Assembly (NCBI GenBank): GCA_029941885.1
Contig: JAPYTP010000008.1
Span: forward strand, 1 to 64,000
Source: Myxococcota bacterium
GTDB lineage: Bacteria > Myxococcota_A > UBA9160 > UBA4427
Reading direction: 5' to 3'
DNA: 64,000 bases
In this document: piece after piece, positions 28,775-36,850 of the stretch
Numbering within the stretch: the stretch's first letter is position 1
Layout of the letters: every line of letters starts with the position of its first letter
The notes under the pieces: model-generated
Database searches by the model: none
The model's input: the letters and a program-made list of their open reading frames with translations, nothing else
Told to the model about the DNA's origin: nothing
Made by a program: the position numbers and the translations under genes

Positions 28775-30717
28775 TCGTCTTCCTCCCCCGTGCTCCGGCG
28801 ACCCACGCCGATCACACGGTAGATCTTCAACGGATCGGCCTTGCCTTTGACGGCATGGGCGCCGAGATCCATGACCTCGAATTCCTCGCCGATCGCGTTT
28901 CTCGTGCGCTCGCCAATCAGGACCCGCTGAAGCGCGGTCTCTTGATCAAAATCGAGTTGGCCGCCGATCGCTTCGAGTCGGGCGGCGGAGTTGATGGTGT
29001 CCCCGACGGACGTGTATTTCATCCGCTCGCCACTCCCGATCGAGCCCACCACGGCGATCCCCGTGAAGAGCCCGATCCGCTGACGTCCGACGGGCCAGCC
29101 GCGGCGCGTCCACTCCGCGTTCAGCCGCTCGAGGACTTCGCCCATCTCGACCGCACAGCGCACCGCGCGTTTCGCGTCCTCGGCGATCTCTTCCGCACTC
29201 CGGCTGGGGATCGGCACCCCGAAATTCGCCTTGATGCCGTCCCCCACATAATCATCGACGTGGCCGTCGTGGGACTCGATGACTCGCGTCATCGCATCCA
29301 TGTATGAATCGATCCACTCCATCAGGTCGACGGGTTCCATTTTCTCGGAGGCCGCGGTGTAGCCCTTGAGATCGGAGAGGAGCGCCGTGATCGTCGTCCT
29401 CTGTGGGCGCGGGCGTCCGCCATCCATGAAAAGGTCCCGCTGGCTCCAGAGTTCATCGGCCACGCGCCTCGAGTTGAAGCGCCGGAAGAGCGACATCAGC
29501 TGGTGTTGTTCGCGGGCTTCGCGTCGCGCGCGGTCACCCGCGGCGAATCCGCCAGCGGAGAGCCAGGCAAGTGCCGGAGCGACCGTCGGGACCCAGAATC
29601 CTGAGGCGAAAAGCCAGGCCGATGCCAGGGTCAGCACGATCAGTCCAACAACGAATGCCGGGATCGCCCAACCGAGGGAAGCGAGTGCCGCCGAGAGTGC
29701 GATGCCGGCCAGGCCCCAGCCGATCACCCATCCCGTTTCGGCCCACTCGTTCCAATCCTGTCGCACGCCGGTTTCCGTTCGAGCCATCCGAATCAGCTGG
29801 TCCGTGACCTGCGCATGAATACGAAGACCCTTTACGGCCCGACCCGGCTGGTGGGGGGCGTTGAAGTCGTCCTTCACACTGGGTGCGTCCGTGCCGAGGA
29901 CGACGACCCGCCCGCGCACTCGATCGGCGTCGAGATTGCCCTCCACGAGTTCCTGGAAGCGGAGGGTCTCGATCGATACCTCGTCCCTCGCGTAGTCGAG
30001 CAGGAATTGGTAGCCACCGGAGTCCAGTCCGGCATAGGCCCCGAAGTCCGTTTCCAGGGGCGGGAGCGTCGTCTCCCCGAGCCGGATCCATTCCTCGCGC
30101 TCGGGCGCGGGACCCAACCCGATTCTGTCACGAGCCAGGAAGAGCAGAGCCAGGCGTAGACTCAGTGATTGGTGAGCGTCCCCCGCATCGTCCCATGCAA
30201 ACACATAACCACGTCGAACGACTCGGCCGACGTCCATCAAGAGGTTGTTGAATCCGATCTGGTCCGCGGGGGCGAAGCTCGGCGCGGGGATGTCGCGCTG
30301 GTCCGCGGAGGCGAGCAGTTCGCTCACGATGAATCGCGGCTCATTGGCGACGACCTCTGCCAGCGCCGCCCAGCCCGCAAGATCAACCGGATTGTCGCTC
30401 GCGGGGCCATCCCGATAGAGGTCGATGCCCACTGCGGCCACGCCCGCGTCAGCGAGCTGCGAGAGGGAGCGGGCGAGAATTGCGTCGGGAATCGGGTAGC
30501 CGTAGCGATCGAACTCCGCCTCACCGATCGCGATCGTAACGACGGGGGAGGCCGAATGCGCAAGGCCGATATTGCGCTGGACGAGGCGGTCGTGGATCGA
30601 GAGTTCGAGTCCCTCGAGGACCCCGCCGGCGCGCAGCCCCAGGCACACGACGATCGCCGCCAATCCGAGCAGGATGCCAGGCGTGCGCTGATTCAACGTC
30701 TGGAAGTCCCCGACCAT
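28771..30717 (-). CDS. CHASE2-domain class III adenylate/guanylate cyclase
   Basis: N-terminal CHASE2-like extracellular region (IHDRLVQRN...VVTIAIGEAEFDRYGYPIPDAILARSLSQLADAGVAAVGIDLYRD), three TM helices, cyclase LSDLKGYTAASEKM...VDDYVGDGIKANFG...YTSVGDTINSAARLE. Confidence 0.93.
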   Translation of the reverse strand: MVGDFQTLNQRTPGILLGLAAIVVCLGLRAGGVLEGLELSIHDRLVQRNIGLAHSASPVVTIAIGEAEFDRYGYPIPDAILARSLSQLADAGVAAVGIDLYRDGPASDNPVDLAGWAALAEVVANEPRFIVSELLASADQRDIPAPSFAPADQIGFNNLLMDVGRVVRRGYVFAWDDAGDAHQSLSLRLALLFLARDRIGLGPAPEREEWIRLGETTLPPLETDFGAYAGLDSGGYQFLLDYARDEVSIETLRFQELVEGNLDADRVRGRVVVLGTDAPSVKDDFNAPHQPGRAVKGLRIHAQVTDQLIRMARTETGVRQDWNEWAETGWVIGWGLAGIALSAALASLGWAIPAFVVGLIVLTLASAWLFASGFWVPTVAPALAWLSAGGFAAGDRARREAREQHQLMSLFRRFNSRRVADELWSQRDLFMDGGRPRPQRTTITALLSDLKGYTAASEKMEPVDLMEWIDSYMDAMTRVIESHDGHVDDYVGDGIKANFGVPIPSRSAEEIAEDAKRAVRCAVEMGEVLERLNAEWTRRGWPVGRQRIGLFTGIAVVGSIGSGERMKYTSVGDTINSAARLEAIGGQLDFDQETALQRVLIGERTRNAIGEEFEVMDLGAHAVKGKADPLKIYRVIGVGRRSTGEEDE

Positions 30718-30792
30718 GGCGCTCGATTCCTTTCTCCGACCGAAACAGGTCTTCGCGTACGTTCCATAGGATCGGCGGTCTCCGTTTCCCGG

Positions 30793-30810
30793 CTGTGAAG
30801 GGCTTCACAG
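30793..30810. promoter_or_regulatory. Candidate CRP/FNR-family (cAMP-CRP) operator
   Basis: CTGTGAAGGGCTTCACAG: 8-bp perfect palindrome arms containing TGTGA-N6-TCACA, 76-93 bp upstream of cyclase ATG. Confidence 0.6.
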
Positions 30811-31030
30811 AGCGTTGGAGATTTCGAGAATGAGGGAGCGTGCCCCCTCGGCGCAACGCAACGATAGCAATCGGGGCCCGCCGAATTCGAGCCGCAGCTT
30901 TCGCCCCGACGAGCCCCAAAACGTCGTGAATTCGGTAACCTCCGCCGATCCCGCCGAAGGGCGGCCCCCCATCGAAGACTCCGGCTCGACAGGCACGGAC
31001 GAGTTCAGAACGAAATCGGCCCCGCAGCCG

Positions 31031-31065
31031 CTACGACCCCCTACGACCCCCTACGACCCCCTACG
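31031..31065 (+). repeat. 10-bp tandem repeat (ctacgacccc x3.5)
   Basis: ctacgacccc ctacgacccc ctacgacccc ctacg, ending 13 nt before pheS ATG. Confidence 0.95.
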
Positions 31066-31078
31066 AGAGGAAGCAACG

Positions 31079-32095
31079 ATGGATCCCGAAACCACACTCG
31101 AGGCTGCGCGAGAGCGCATCGCAGAGTGTGAGGACTCGGCCGCGCTGAAGGACCTCGAGCGGGAGTACGTCGGCAAGAAAGGCGTCGTCGCCGGCATGCT
31201 CTCGGAGATTCCCAAGCTCGCCGCGGAGGCCCGAAAGGAGCACGGTCAGAAGGCGAATATCCTCAAACGATCGATTCTCGAAGCGATCGCCGCGCGTCAA
31301 TCCGAATTCGACGCGTCCGTACTCGATGCCGCGCGCAAAGCGGATGATTTCGATCCGACCCTGCCACCCCCGATCGCAACGCGAGGCAGCCTGCACCCGA
31401 TCACCCAGGTCACCCGCGAACTCGAAGACCTCTTCGTCTCGATGGGCTATGAGGTCCTCGACGGTCCCGAGGTCGAACTCGACCACTACAACTTCGAAGC
31501 GCTGAACATCACCAAGGATCACCCGGCCCGCGATTCGCAGGACACTTTCTACTGCGACGAAGTCGGTCGACTCGTGCTTCGCACCCACACTTCCCCCGTC
31601 CAGGTGCGCGCGATGGAGAAGCGCAAACCGCCCTTTCGCGTCATCGCCCCCGGTCGCGTCTTCCGGCAGGAGACGACGGACGCGAGTCACGACCACACCT
31701 TCTATCAGATGGAGGGACTCGTCGTCGGCAAGGACATCTCCGTCGCGCATCTGATCGGTGCCATGAAGACCCTGCTGCGCGGAATTTTCGGACGCGATCT
31801 CGACGTTCGGCTGCGGCCCGGGCATTTCCCCTTCGTCGAGCCCGGCTTCGAACTCGATGCGCGCTGTCCATTCTGCCAGGATGGTTGCAGCGTCTGCAAG
31901 AAGACCACGTGGATCGAGCTTCTGCCCTGCGGCCTGATCCATCCGAACGTGCTCGTGGCGGGCGGGATCGATCCCGAGGAATGGAGCGGCTTCGCTTTCG
32001 GCCTCGGGCTCTCTCGCCTCGTCATGCTCCGACATAACATCGATGATGTTCGTTGTCTACTGGACGGCGACATCCGCTTCCTGGAGCAGTTCTGA
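31079..32095 (+). CDS. pheS: Phenylalanine--tRNA ligase alpha subunit
   Basis: HPITQVTRELEDLFVSMGYEVLDGPEVELDHYNFEALNITKDHPARDSQDTFY; LLRTHTSPVQVRAM; GLGLSRLVMLRHNIDDVR. Confidence 0.97.
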   Translation: MDPETTLEAARERIAECEDSAALKDLEREYVGKKGVVAGMLSEIPKLAAEARKEHGQKANILKRSILEAIAARQSEFDASVLDAARKADDFDPTLPPPIATRGSLHPITQVTRELEDLFVSMGYEVLDGPEVELDHYNFEALNITKDHPARDSQDTFYCDEVGRLVLRTHTSPVQVRAMEKRKPPFRVIAPGRVFRQETTDASHDHTFYQMEGLVVGKDISVAHLIGAMKTLLRGIFGRDLDVRLRPGHFPFVEPGFELDARCPFCQDGCSVCKKTTWIELLPCGLIHPNVLVAGGIDPEEWSGFAFGLGLSRLVMLRHNIDDVRCLLDGDIRFLEQF

Positions 32096-34554
32096 TGTTC
32101 GTCTCCGTGCGCTGGCTTGCGCGTCACGTCGATCTCGAGGGCATCAGCCCCGAACAACTGGCGAACGACCTCACCCTCTCGACCGCAGAGGTCGAAGGAC
32201 TCGAGCGCTTCGCTCCCCCCCTGCACGACGTCGTGGTGGGCCACGTCGTCGCGCGCGATCCCCACCCGGATGCCGAAAAGCTCTCACTCTGCTCCGTCGA
32301 CATCGGGCCCGCGGGAGACGGCGAGCCACTTCCGATCGTGTGCGGTGCACCGAACGTAGCCGCCGGCCAGAGGGTGGCCGTCGCGACCGTCGGAACGACG
32401 CTCCCCGGTGATTTCAAGATCAAGAAATCGAAGATCCGCGGTGTCGCCTCCCTCGGGATGATCTGTTCGGTCCGCGAACTCGATCTCGGCGACGAGCACG
32501 ACGGAATCTGGGTGCTTCCCGAAGACGCTCCGGTCGGGTCGCCGGTCGCCGAAGCCCTGGGAATCGACGACTGGATCATCGAGATCGACAACAAATCCCT
32601 CACCCACCGCCCCGATCTCTGGGGTCATCGGGGCGTCGCCCGCGAAATCGCTGCGATCTATGGGCGGACCCTGCGCCCGCTCGAGACCTCCCTTCCGAAG
32701 ACCGGCGATGCCGCGCCCTACCCGATCGCAATCGAGACCGAAGGCTGCTCGCGTTATATCGGACTCCCGATCGACGGCGTGACGCCCGGCCCCTCACCCG
32801 ACTGGCTTCGTTGGCTCCTATTGGCGGTCGGCCAGCGTCCCATCGAACTGCTCGTAGACCTCTCGAATTTCGTGATGATGGATCTCGGCCAGCCGAACCA
32901 CGTGTTCGACCGCAACCGCCTGGAAGCGGATGGCGAGGGTCGCGGGATCGTCGTGCGCGACGCGGCCGAGGGAGAGACGATCGAGACGCTCGACGGTGAG
33001 AAACGCAACCTCACCGAAAGCGACCTGCTCATCTGCGCCGGCGAAACCGCCGTCGCTCTCGCCGGCATCATGGGGGGAGAGGGATCGAAGGTCGCTGGCG
33101 ACACCGACTCGCTCTTGCTGGAGGTCGCGACCTTCGACGCCACGACCATTCGCCGTACCTCGACCCGCGTCGGCTTGCGGACGGAATCCTCCGCGCGTTT
33201 CGAGAAGACGCTGGATCCCAATCTGCCACTCGAGGCCGCGGGCCATTTCGCACGTCTGCTCGTCGGCGCCCGTCCGGAGGCTCGTTTCCCCTCACCCCCT
33301 TCGGATATCGGATCCTGGAGCGATCCGGCCCGAACCATCCCGTTGCGCAGCGCACGTGTCCGCACCGCCCTCGGCAAGCCGATCCCCGACGACGAGATCC
33401 GCGACATTCTGGAGCGCCTCGAGTTTCGCATCGAGGGCGACCCCGCCGGCAACATCGATCTCTATGACGTCTACGTCCCGAGTTTCCGCGCGACCAAGGA
33501 CATCACGATCGAGCAGGATCTCGTCGAGGAGATCGGACGGATCCATCGCTACGGAAACATCGAGGAAAAGCCTCTCCACTTCGACATCGTCCCGCCCCCG
33601 CGCGACGAGCGGCGCGCACTGGTCCGCCAGCTCCAGGATCGCCTCGCCGGCGGCGCCCGCTTCCACGAGAGTCTGTCCTATTCGTTCATCGAGGACGGAC
33701 TCCTCGAAAAGCTTGGCGAACTCGAGCTGCCGCATGTGTCCGTGATCAACCCCGTCAATCGCGCCGAATCGAAGATCCGTCGGCGCGTGGCACCGAGCCT
33801 GCTGCTCGCGCTCGAGGCCAATCGGCGCAATCGCGCGGACGTCCGGCTCTTCGAGATCGGAAAGGCCTACGAGCCGGAGAACGGCAACGAACGGGGTGAA
33901 CCGCGCGAGCGACACCTGCTCGCCCTGGCATGGGCGGGAACGCGACCCGGCAAGAAGGCGTCCTTCGATGAGAACCGATTGATGGGATTGCAGGCGATCG
34001 TGAACGACCTCGTTCGCGCACGCGGATGCGGAGAGGCGAAATGGTCGAGAGAAGGAGCGCGACCCGCATGGGCCCATCCCGGAAAATGTCTATTCCTTTC
34101 GCTCGAAGGGGCCAGCGGACCCGTCGCCGTCGTGGCCGAACTCGAGCCTGCCCTGGCCCCTGCGATCGGACTCTCTGGGGATCTCGATAGCGAGATCGCG
34201 ATCGGCGAGATCTGTCTCGACGCGTTGCTGTCGGCAAGTCTCACCGGTGCCGGTTACAAGCCGCTCCCGAAGTTCCCGGGAATCAAGGTGGATGTGGCCG
34301 TCTCGGTCCCCGAAGCGACGACCGCCGCCGACTTGATCGAATTGATCGAGAAGGCCGGCAAGAAGCAGGTCGCCGGGACCGAACTCTTCGACCTCTATCG
34401 GGGCCAGTCGATCGGCAAGGGAAAGAAATCCCTCGCCTTCCACGTGCTGCTGCAGTCGGAGGCGAAGACCCTGACCGACAAGGACGAGCAGAAATTTCTC
34501 AAGCGATTCGAGAAGCTGGTGGGTGAATCCGGAGGCGAGCTGAGGAAGGGCTGA
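32095..34554 (+). CDS. pheT: Phenylalanine--tRNA ligase beta subunit
   Basis: tRNA-binding domain (VVGHVVARDPHPDAEKLSLCSVDIG), B3/B4 and B5 domains, C-terminal FDX-ACB; ATG overlaps pheS TGA. Confidence 0.97.
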   Translation: MFVSVRWLARHVDLEGISPEQLANDLTLSTAEVEGLERFAPPLHDVVVGHVVARDPHPDAEKLSLCSVDIGPAGDGEPLPIVCGAPNVAAGQRVAVATVGTTLPGDFKIKKSKIRGVASLGMICSVRELDLGDEHDGIWVLPEDAPVGSPVAEALGIDDWIIEIDNKSLTHRPDLWGHRGVAREIAAIYGRTLRPLETSLPKTGDAAPYPIAIETEGCSRYIGLPIDGVTPGPSPDWLRWLLLAVGQRPIELLVDLSNFVMMDLGQPNHVFDRNRLEADGEGRGIVVRDAAEGETIETLDGEKRNLTESDLLICAGETAVALAGIMGGEGSKVAGDTDSLLLEVATFDATTIRRTSTRVGLRTESSARFEKTLDPNLPLEAAGHFARLLVGARPEARFPSPPSDIGSWSDPARTIPLRSARVRTALGKPIPDDEIRDILERLEFRIEGDPAGNIDLYDVYVPSFRATKDITIEQDLVEEIGRIHRYGNIEEKPLHFDIVPPPRDERRALVRQLQDRLAGGARFHESLSYSFIEDGLLEKLGELELPHVSVINPVNRAESKIRRRVAPSLLLALEANRRNRADVRLFEIGKAYEPENGNERGEPRERHLLALAWAGTRPGKKASFDENRLMGLQAIVNDLVRARGCGEAKWSREGARPAWAHPGKCLFLSLEGASGPVAVVAELEPALAPAIGLSGDLDSEIAIGEICLDALLSASLTGAGYKPLPKFPGIKVDVAVSVPEATTAADLIELIEKAGKKQVAGTELFDLYRGQSIGKGKKSLAFHVLLQSEAKTLTDKDEQKFLKRFEKLVGESGGELRKG

Positions 34555-34574
34555 GGCCTCTACGCCGCCCTCCC

Positions 34575-35090
34575 CTACGCCGCCCGCATCCGTGCCCGGT
34601 AGTGCTTGTTCTTCACCGCGAAATCGGCGACGTGCGAGGCACACCAGGCGTTGGGCTTCACCAGCACGGGGAATCCCGACCCCGCCACCATCCCCGCGAG
34701 CTGCTTCACATAATCACTCGAGTCGTAGCGTTCATCCGGGTTCGCATCGACGTGTACCCAGATCTGTTTCTTGTCGGCGGCGAGCGCGAATGCCTCGTGC
34801 ATCCGGATGGCGAGATCGAGTGAGAGCCAGGTCTCGGTCGATAGCTTTTCGTAGAGAGAAACGTCCTTCCGGTCGTAGCGGCGCGTATAGAAGACGCGGC
34901 CTCCCTTTCCCGGATTCAAGACGGCGGCGACGGTCACGAATTCCATCCGGGTCGACGACTTCTGGGCGTCCGTGCCGATGTGTACGACCTGTCCCTTTCG
35001 GATGAGCGATTGCACCGTCCCCATCACATCCAGGACCTCGGCCCCGCTGAGCGTCCACCACCGGCTCTCCGGCTCTACGTTCCCTCGCAT
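34575..35090 (-). CDS. YkuK/DUF458-like RNase H-fold protein
   Basis: HIGTDAQKSSTRMEFVTVAAVLNPGKGGRVFYTRR...LYEKLSTETWLSLDLA...VHVDANPDERYDSSDYVKQLAGMVAGSGFPVLVKPNAWCASHVAD matches the YkuK pattern. Confidence 0.75.
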   Translation of the reverse strand: MRGNVEPESRWWTLSGAEVLDVMGTVQSLIRKGQVVHIGTDAQKSSTRMEFVTVAAVLNPGKGGRVFYTRRYDRKDVSLYEKLSTETWLSLDLAIRMHEAFALAADKKQIWVHVDANPDERYDSSDYVKQLAGMVAGSGFPVLVKPNAWCASHVADFAVKNKHYRARMRAA

Positions 35091-35225
35091 CGTGTCTCCC
35101 GTCTCGCCGGTCTCCGTTGCGCTGGCTGGCTGCAGCGTGACACCGGTCCGTTTCACTTCCGAATCGCAATCCCTCTCGAATCCTGCTGCTTGGATCGCCA
35201 AGCTCGGCGAACGGTCCAAAACGAC

Positions 35226-35255
35226 GAAACCCCCGCGCGGCTGCGCAGGGGTTTC
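35226..35255 (-). terminator. Intrinsic terminator-like hairpin
   Basis: GAAACCCC-c-GCGC-ggct-GCGC-a-GGGGTTTC; minus strand continues GTCGTTTTGG. Confidence 0.6.
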
Positions 35256-35424
35256 AATCGTGAATTCGTTTGTCTCTTCTCGATCGCCGTCTCGAGACCC
35301 GCTCCCGGCGTACAGCGAGTGAAGCCGGCCTCACCGCCGACCCGCCGGAACCCCGGTCCGATCGCTCGGCGGCGATCGGCACCGTGCCTGTCCCTCGGCT
35401 TCGGCTTCGCGCGGACCCGGCCAT
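35254..35424 (-). CDS. Candidate 56-aa Arg-rich small protein
   Basis: MAGSARSRSRGTGTVPIAAERSDRGSGGSAVRPASLAVRRERVSRRRSRRDKRIHD; GGAGG 9 nt upstream of ATG; stop codon overlaps the terminator stem. Confidence 0.35.
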   Translation of the reverse strand: MAGSARSRSRGTGTVPIAAERSDRGSGGSAVRPASLAVRRERVSRRRSRRDKRIHD

Positions 35425-35440
35425 CAATCGATCCTCCGTC

Positions 35441-35459
35441 GGGCAAATCTATATTGCCC
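35441..35459. promoter_or_regulatory. Inverted repeat upstream of candidate small ORF
   Basis: GGGCAA-atctata-TTGCCC, perfect 6-bp arms; TATAGAT on minus strand lies between or over the arms. Confidence 0.4.
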
Positions 35460-35565
35460 ATCGACCAAACCGCCTTCGCGGTCAACATTCAATCCCTTGA
35501 TACCCCCCCACACACTGTCGCGTCAACCCCACACCCGGGCACGGGCAGCACCCCAAAACAACAAG

Positions 35566-35595
35566 GCCCCCGCGAAGTCGATGCTTCGCGGGGGC
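35566..35595 (-). terminator. Strong GC hairpin, intrinsic-terminator-like
   Basis: GCCCCCGCGAAG-tcgatg-CTTCGCGGGGGC, 12-bp perfect stem; minus strand continues CTTGTTGTTTTGGGG. Confidence 0.65.
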
Positions 35596-35708
35596 TCTTC
35601 TCGATTCGATGCCACCCCTGCCGCGGGGCGCTGGTCATGCCCGCTGGCTCGCGGGAGGAATCGGCGCCACGGCGGCATTGCCCTGCCGCCCGGCGATGTG
35701 ACCCGGCT

Positions 35709-36545
35709 CTATGAAAAGGTGCAGACCCCCTGATCCAGAACGACATCGCCGTTCTGGTTCTTGGTCTGGAAGAGCGCCTTCCCACCGTCGACCCACATCG
35801 CGACCGTCAGCGCATCCCCCGGCATGACGGGCTTCGAGAAGCGGCCATCGATGCTCTTGAAACGGCTCGGATCGCCATCACAGAGACTGTGGAGCAGTGC
35901 ACGTCCGGTGAATCCGTAGGTGCACAGACCGTGAAGAATCGGTCGATCGAAGCCGCCGATCGCCGCAAAGGATGGATCGGAATGGAGCGGGTTGCGATCT
36001 CCTGACAGCCGATAGGTCAGCGCCTGATCTTCACGAGTCACGTACGTCACTTCGTGATCGGCCTTGCGGTCCGGGATCTCGAACGTCGGCGACGGGCCAC
36101 GCTCGCCGCCGAAATCACCTGCACCGCGACAGAAGAGCGACATCTTCACCTTGAAGAGCGGCTTGCCCGTCGCAACGAGGGTCGAGGTCGAGGCGAACTC
36201 GACGACTCCGGCCTTGCCCTTGTCCCAGATCCCCGCAATCTCGCCGACGCTCTCGATCTCGCCTTCCGGGGGGATCTCGTCGTAGAGCTCGATGCCTTCG
36301 GTGCCGTGCACCATGAGCGCGGGATTGAACTCGCCCGCCTTGCTCATCGGGACTCCGCCACCACCGAGGATCACGGCCATGGTCGGGAGCGCGCGCTGGG
36401 GGGTGTCCTTCGTGTTTTCCGTCGTGAACTGGAGCTCGCTCGTACCCGCGCCCACGCCGACTGCGTAGAGGAGCGAGTCCTTCGATGTCCATGATCGCTT
36501 GCTGGGCTCGCCTTTGGCGCCCACGCTGCTCGGATCGAGAGCCAT
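35709..36545 (-). CDS. MaoC-like (type 2) enoyl-CoA hydratase
   Basis: LTYRLSGDRNPLHSDPSFAAIGGFDRPILHGLCTYGFTGRALL hydratase-2 motif; FSKPVMPGDALTVAMW. Confidence 0.9.
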   Translation of the reverse strand: MALDPSSVGAKGEPSKRSWTSKDSLLYAVGVGAGTSELQFTTENTKDTPQRALPTMAVILGGGGVPMSKAGEFNPALMVHGTEGIELYDEIPPEGEIESVGEIAGIWDKGKAGVVEFASTSTLVATGKPLFKVKMSLFCRGAGDFGGERGPSPTFEIPDRKADHEVTYVTREDQALTYRLSGDRNPLHSDPSFAAIGGFDRPILHGLCTYGFTGRALLHSLCDGDPSRFKSIDGRFSKPVMPGDALTVAMWVDGGKALFQTKNQNGDVVLDQGVCTFS

Positions 36546-36573
36546 GATTTGCTTTCCTTTCTTGGATTCCCTT

Positions 36574-36657
36574 GTCCGGGGAATTGTCCGGGGAATGGTC
36601 CTGGGAATGGTTTTGCGAACTATCCTACGTGCTGTGCTGCGTATTGTCCTGGGTGCT
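36574..36657. repeat. Degenerate 12-bp tandem array (about 7 units)
   Basis: GTCCGGGGAATT GTCCGGGGAATG GTCCTGGGAATG GTTTTGCGAACT ATCCTACGTGCT GTGCTGCGTATT GTCCTGGGTGCT. Confidence 0.75.
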
Positions 36658-36850
36658 GACCTGCACACGGGCTGCCGGATGCTTCCATCGTGGGGGCGGT
36701 CTGAGCGTTTCCACAGGTCGGAGCTTGCAGCTGCGCGGCAACGACCGTCACCCTCGGCCCGCACGCGGTCACTAGAAATACACTAGGCATTCTTCCTTGT
36801 CGATCGCCCGGATCCAACGGGTTTCGACGAGTTCCACCCTCAGGAACCCC

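Noticed and set aside
30815-31078. 88-codon in-frame N-terminal extension of pheS in the ORF track
   Set aside because: Covers intergenic inverted repeats and the 10-bp array; PheS homology starts at the ATG at 31079.
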